64,000 bases of DNA from Mucilaginibacter psychrotolerans. Lineage in GTDB: Bacteria; Bacteroidota; Bacteroidia; Sphingobacteriales; Sphingobacteriaceae. Every line of letters starts with the position of its first letter. Position 1 is the first letter of the stretch. The DNA lies in assembly GCF_004519315.1 (NCBI RefSeq), contig NZ_SOZE01000025.1:1-64000 (forward strand), read 5' to 3'. This document shows, in pieces, positions 61,409 to 64,000 of the stretch. A model generated the notes under the pieces. The model saw nothing but the letters and a program-made list of their open reading frames with translations. It was not told the origin of the DNA and searched no databases. A program made the translations under genes and the position numbers.

Positions 61409-62737
61409 ATGAACCGTTTCCTGATTTTGCTTGCAGGTGTAGCCCTGATTTTTTCTTCCTGCAAGAAGGCTGATTATCAAAAAGTTACCCATGATCCCGA
61501 ACTGTACCGCACTACGGTAAAGAAACTTAACGACATCGTTCTCGAGAATAATTTCCCGCCGGTTATCGCATCGCGCAACTATGTGTACGCCAATATTGCC
61601 GCTTACCAGGTAATAGCAGCCGGCGACCCAAAGCATTTCCGCAGCTTATCTGGTCAGATAAAGCACCTGCCTGTTTCACCCGCACCGCCAAAAGATGCCG
61701 AAGTTGACTTTCAGTTTGCCTCTATGCTAGCGTTTTGCACAGTAGGCAACGCCGTTACCTTTCCTGAGGGCAGCATGGAAATTTATATCGACAGCCTGAA
61801 GCAGAAGGCAAAAGATGCCGGCATGCCGTCTGGCGTGTTCGATAATACCGTGGCGTACGCCGATACCGTGGCTAAATATATCCTAAAATGGAGCAAGAAA
61901 GATAATTATGCGCAAACCAGGTCGGCGAGTAAATATACCGTAAAACGCATAGATGGCCGGTGGATACCTACGCCACCTATGTACGCACAGGCCCTGGAGC
62001 CGCATTGGGGCGAAATACGCCCAATGGTATTGGATTCGGCAGCGCAAATACCGGCACCACAGCCGCCTGCTTACAATATGACCGATAAAAACAGCGTATT
62101 TTATAAAAATGTAATGCAGGTTAAGGGTATGGTAGATAGCCTTACTACCGAACAAAAGCACATGGCCGATTTTTGGGACGATAACGCTTTTAAGCTTAAT
62201 GTAATAGGGCATGCATCTTTTGGTACCAAAAAGTTCTCGCCGGGCGGGCACTGGATGAATATTGCCGGGGTGGGTTCTGCCATGAAGAAGGCTGATTTTG
62301 GCACAACCGTTGCCGCTTATACCGAAACCTCTATTGCGCTATTTGATGCATTTATCAGTTGCTGGGATATAAAATATAAGGCTAACAGCGTTCGGCCCGA
62401 AACCGTTATCACTAAACTGGTAAACCCCGACTGGCGCCCTTATATCCAAACACCGCCATTCCCCGAATATATTAGTGGCCACGCGGTAATCTCGGCTGCT
62501 GCAGCTGAAGTTTTAACACAGGCCTTTGGCGATAACATCGCTTATACAGATTCTTCAGAATCGGAATTCGGTATCGACCCGCGAAAGTTTACTTCCTTCC
62601 GCGCTGCCGCACAGGAGGCAGCCATGTCGCGCGTATATGGTGGCATTCACTACAAAATAGCCTGTACAGAAGGTAATAAGCTGGGGCAAAAAATTGGCGA
62701 TCTGGTGAACAAAAAATTGCAGTTGAAGATTAAATAG
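61409..62737 (+). CDS. PAP2/vanadium-haloperoxidase-like lipoprotein
   Basis: 442 residues with a lipobox (ALIFSSC, Cys about 18). Motifs are KYKANSVRP (K-x6-RP, about 322), FPEYISGHAVISAAAA (SGH, about 354) and SRVYGGIHYKIA (SR-x5-H, about 407). In the last motif the usual Asp three residues after His is Ala, unlike the protein at 7947-9497, so catalysis may be altered or a haloperoxidase-type arrangement used. It is 9 bp before the GH65-like gene and belongs with it in one transcript. Confidence 0.82.
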   Translation: MNRFLILLAGVALIFSSCKKADYQKVTHDPELYRTTVKKLNDIVLENNFPPVIASRNYVYANIAAYQVIAAGDPKHFRSLSGQIKHLPVSPAPPKDAEVDFQFASMLAFCTVGNAVTFPEGSMEIYIDSLKQKAKDAGMPSGVFDNTVAYADTVAKYILKWSKKDNYAQTRSASKYTVKRIDGRWIPTPPMYAQALEPHWGEIRPMVLDSAAQIPAPQPPAYNMTDKNSVFYKNVMQVKGMVDSLTTEQKHMADFWDDNAFKLNVIGHASFGTKKFSPGGHWMNIAGVGSAMKKADFGTTVAAYTETSIALFDAFISCWDIKYKANSVRPETVITKLVNPDWRPYIQTPPFPEYISGHAVISAAAAEVLTQAFGDNIAYTDSSESEFGIDPRKFTSFRAAAQEAAMSRVYGGIHYKIACTEGNKLGQKIGDLVNKKLQLKIK

Positions 62738-62746
62738 TAAAATTTT

Positions 62747-64000
62747 ATGAGAAGGATTAAACTGTTTTGCTTGCTGATGGGCCTTTCAGCATCGGTAAAC
62801 CTGATGGCGCAAAACCCATGGGTTATCAAAGCCGATAAGATAGACCCAGCCAATTATTACGGCATTACGGTAGCCAACGGTATGATCGGTATCGTGTCCT
62901 CGCCCGAGCCTTTCAAGGTGAAGAACGTGGTATTGGCCGGTGCTTACGATTTGTATGGCCGTGGCCGGGTAAGCAATTTTTTGAACAGCTTTAACCTGCT
63001 CAATATGTACCTGGAGGTGGATGGCCGCCGCCTGGATGCCAAAATGGTGAGCAATTTTAAGCAGGAGCTGGATATGCAACACGCCGCCATGACCACCACT
63101 TTTGATTACGGCGATAACGCAAGCATCAAATACACCTATTATTCGCTGAGGCAACTGCCTTATACCGTATTGATGGATGTAAGCGTAACCGCCAAAAAAG
63201 CAATTAGTATTACCGCTGCGAGCGTAATGGAGGCACCCGATGCTTTGAAACAGGTAGAGAATTATTACAATGAGATCGACCGGCCGCACGTAACGATCAG
63301 CCTGCTCACCTCTACCGCCAAAAGCCCAACGGGTAAGCTGCAGCTTTGCGCATCAACATCGTTTTTATTCAACGAGCCGCATGGACAGGAGCCACGCGTG
63401 ATACACGAAATGTGGGACAATAATATGCACCTGATGAAATTCAGCCATCAGCTAACCGCCGGGCAAACATATTCATACGGGGTAACAGGCTCGTCTATTA
63501 CTTCTGCCCACCACCCCGACCCGCTGAATGAGGCCGAGCGCCTGACCATTTTTGCCCTGCTTGAAGGTAAGGATAGGCTCATCAAATTCCACAACCAGGC
63601 ATGGGATAAAATTTGGGAAAGCGATATACAGATAGAAGGTGATGCCCAGGCACAACAAGATGTACACAGCATGCTTTATCATTTATACTCGTTTTCGCGC
63701 GAGGGGACGGCGCTGTCGCCATCGCCGATGGGTTTATCTGGTTTAGGCTATAATGGCCACGTTTTTTGGGATACGGATTTGTGGATGTACCCCGCCATGT
63801 TGGTGCTGCACCCGGAAATTGCCAAATCGATGGTAGAATATCGTTTCGAGCGGTTGGAAGCCGCCCGCAAGAATGCTTTTTCGCATGGTTACAAGGGGGC
63901 GATGTTCCCTTGGGAAAGTGCGGATAGCGGGGTAGAAGAAACCCCCGTTTGGGCATTGAGCGGCCCATTTGAGCACCATATTACTGCAGATGTAGCCAAC
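62747..64000 (+). CDS. GH65-like glycoside hydrolase or phosphorylase (cut by window end)
   Basis: 418 codons are visible from ATG 62747, with no stop before the edge. A signal peptide (MRRIKLFCLLMGLSASVNLM, cleavage near AQN) shows export. The N-terminal beta sandwich runs to about residue 270. Then GLSGLGYNGHVFWDTDLWMY (about 331-350) and AMFPWESADSG (about 385-395) mark the GH65 (alpha/alpha)6 barrel. GH65 covers trehalose, maltose and kojibiose phosphorylases and trehalases; an exported one is more likely a hydrolase (inference). The catalytic glutamate lies beyond the window. Confidence 0.8.
   Translation, partial: MRRIKLFCLLMGLSASVNLMAQNPWVIKADKIDPANYYGITVANGMIGIVSSPEPFKVKNVVLAGAYDLYGRGRVSNFLNSFNLLNMYLEVDGRRLDAKMVSNFKQELDMQHAAMTTTFDYGDNASIKYTYYSLRQLPYTVLMDVSVTAKKAISITAASVMEAPDALKQVENYYNEIDRPHVTISLLTSTAKSPTGKLQLCASTSFLFNEPHGQEPRVIHEMWDNNMHLMKFSHQLTAGQTYSYGVTGSSITSAHHPDPLNEAERLTIFALLEGKDRLIKFHNQAWDKIWESDIQIEGDAQAQQDVHSMLYHLYSFSREGTALSPSPMGLSGLGYNGHVFWDTDLWMYPAMLVLHPEIAKSMVEYRFERLEAARKNAFSHGYKGAMFPWESADSGVEETPVWALSGPFEHHITADVAN

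Noticed and set aside
1..64000. tRNA and rRNA genes
   Set aside because: I looked in the intergenic regions for tRNA-like TTC loops and 3' arms and rRNA-like sequence and found none; a tRNAscan-SE run would settle it.

Overview
The window looks like a chromosomal segment of a Bacteroidota bacterium of the Sphingobacteriaceae type (Mucilaginibacter/Pedobacter-like; the genus is inference). Supporting signs are a SusC/SusD pair, type IX secretion and gliding genes (SprB-like protein with PorP/SprF, GldA, GldF-GldG), Bacteroidota -7 promoter boxes (TAnnTTTG), frequent TTG/GTG starts, weak Shine-Dalgarno sequences, and many short interspersed inverted repeats between genes. I see no rRNA, tRNA, CRISPR array, prophage or transposase gene.

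Layout. 1-3.3 kb: tail of an unknown membrane gene, then a minus-strand cassette (GT87-like membrane protein, GT2, polysaccharide deacetylase). 3.45-4.07 kb: five tandem copies of a 132-bp non-coding repeat. 4.2-6.8 kb: methyltransferase, exported GH130 protein, small hypothetical. 7-11.5 kb: an envelope operon (beta-barrel, PAP2/vanadium-haloperoxidase-like lipoprotein, internally duplicated DoxX-like protein, second beta-barrel). 11.6-18.8 kb (minus): OsmC, small membrane protein, PorP/SprF and a 1735-residue PKD adhesin with a type B sorting domain. 19-22 kb: nucleoside-recognition (SpmAB-like) protein, DinB, DUF3052, gldA. 22.2-26.5 kb: three related small beta-barrels and a GldF-GldG fusion.

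27-44 kb is mostly housekeeping: dnaN, DUF4397 lipoproteins, DedA, a Zn-dependent S1/P1-type hydrolase, rpsT, radC, pheT, a coiled-coil protein, zapA, a probable 6S-like RNA, rny, a DUF962 protein, a GIY-YIG nuclease embedded in palindromic repeats, an OlsF-like bifunctional acyltransferase, a helix-hairpin-helix protein and apt. 44-64 kb is a saccharide-use region: GH31, a DUF6377 membrane regulator, SusC, SusD, two giant VCBS/ASPIC-UnbV proteins, an SRPBCC/GyrI-like protein on the other strand, a second PAP2/haloperoxidase-like lipoprotein, and a GH65-like enzyme cut by the window end.

How the parts fit: the SprB-like adhesin and PorP belong to type IX secretion, and GldA plus GldFG would form the gliding ABC transporter. 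The 46.9-64 kb genes look like one regulated uptake and degradation locus under the DUF6377 regulator. The least explained items are the GIY-YIG/repeat island, the mosaic 132-bp array, the 6S-like RNA between zapA and rny, and the conjunction of SusCD, two VCBS proteins, a haloperoxidase-like lipoprotein and GH65.
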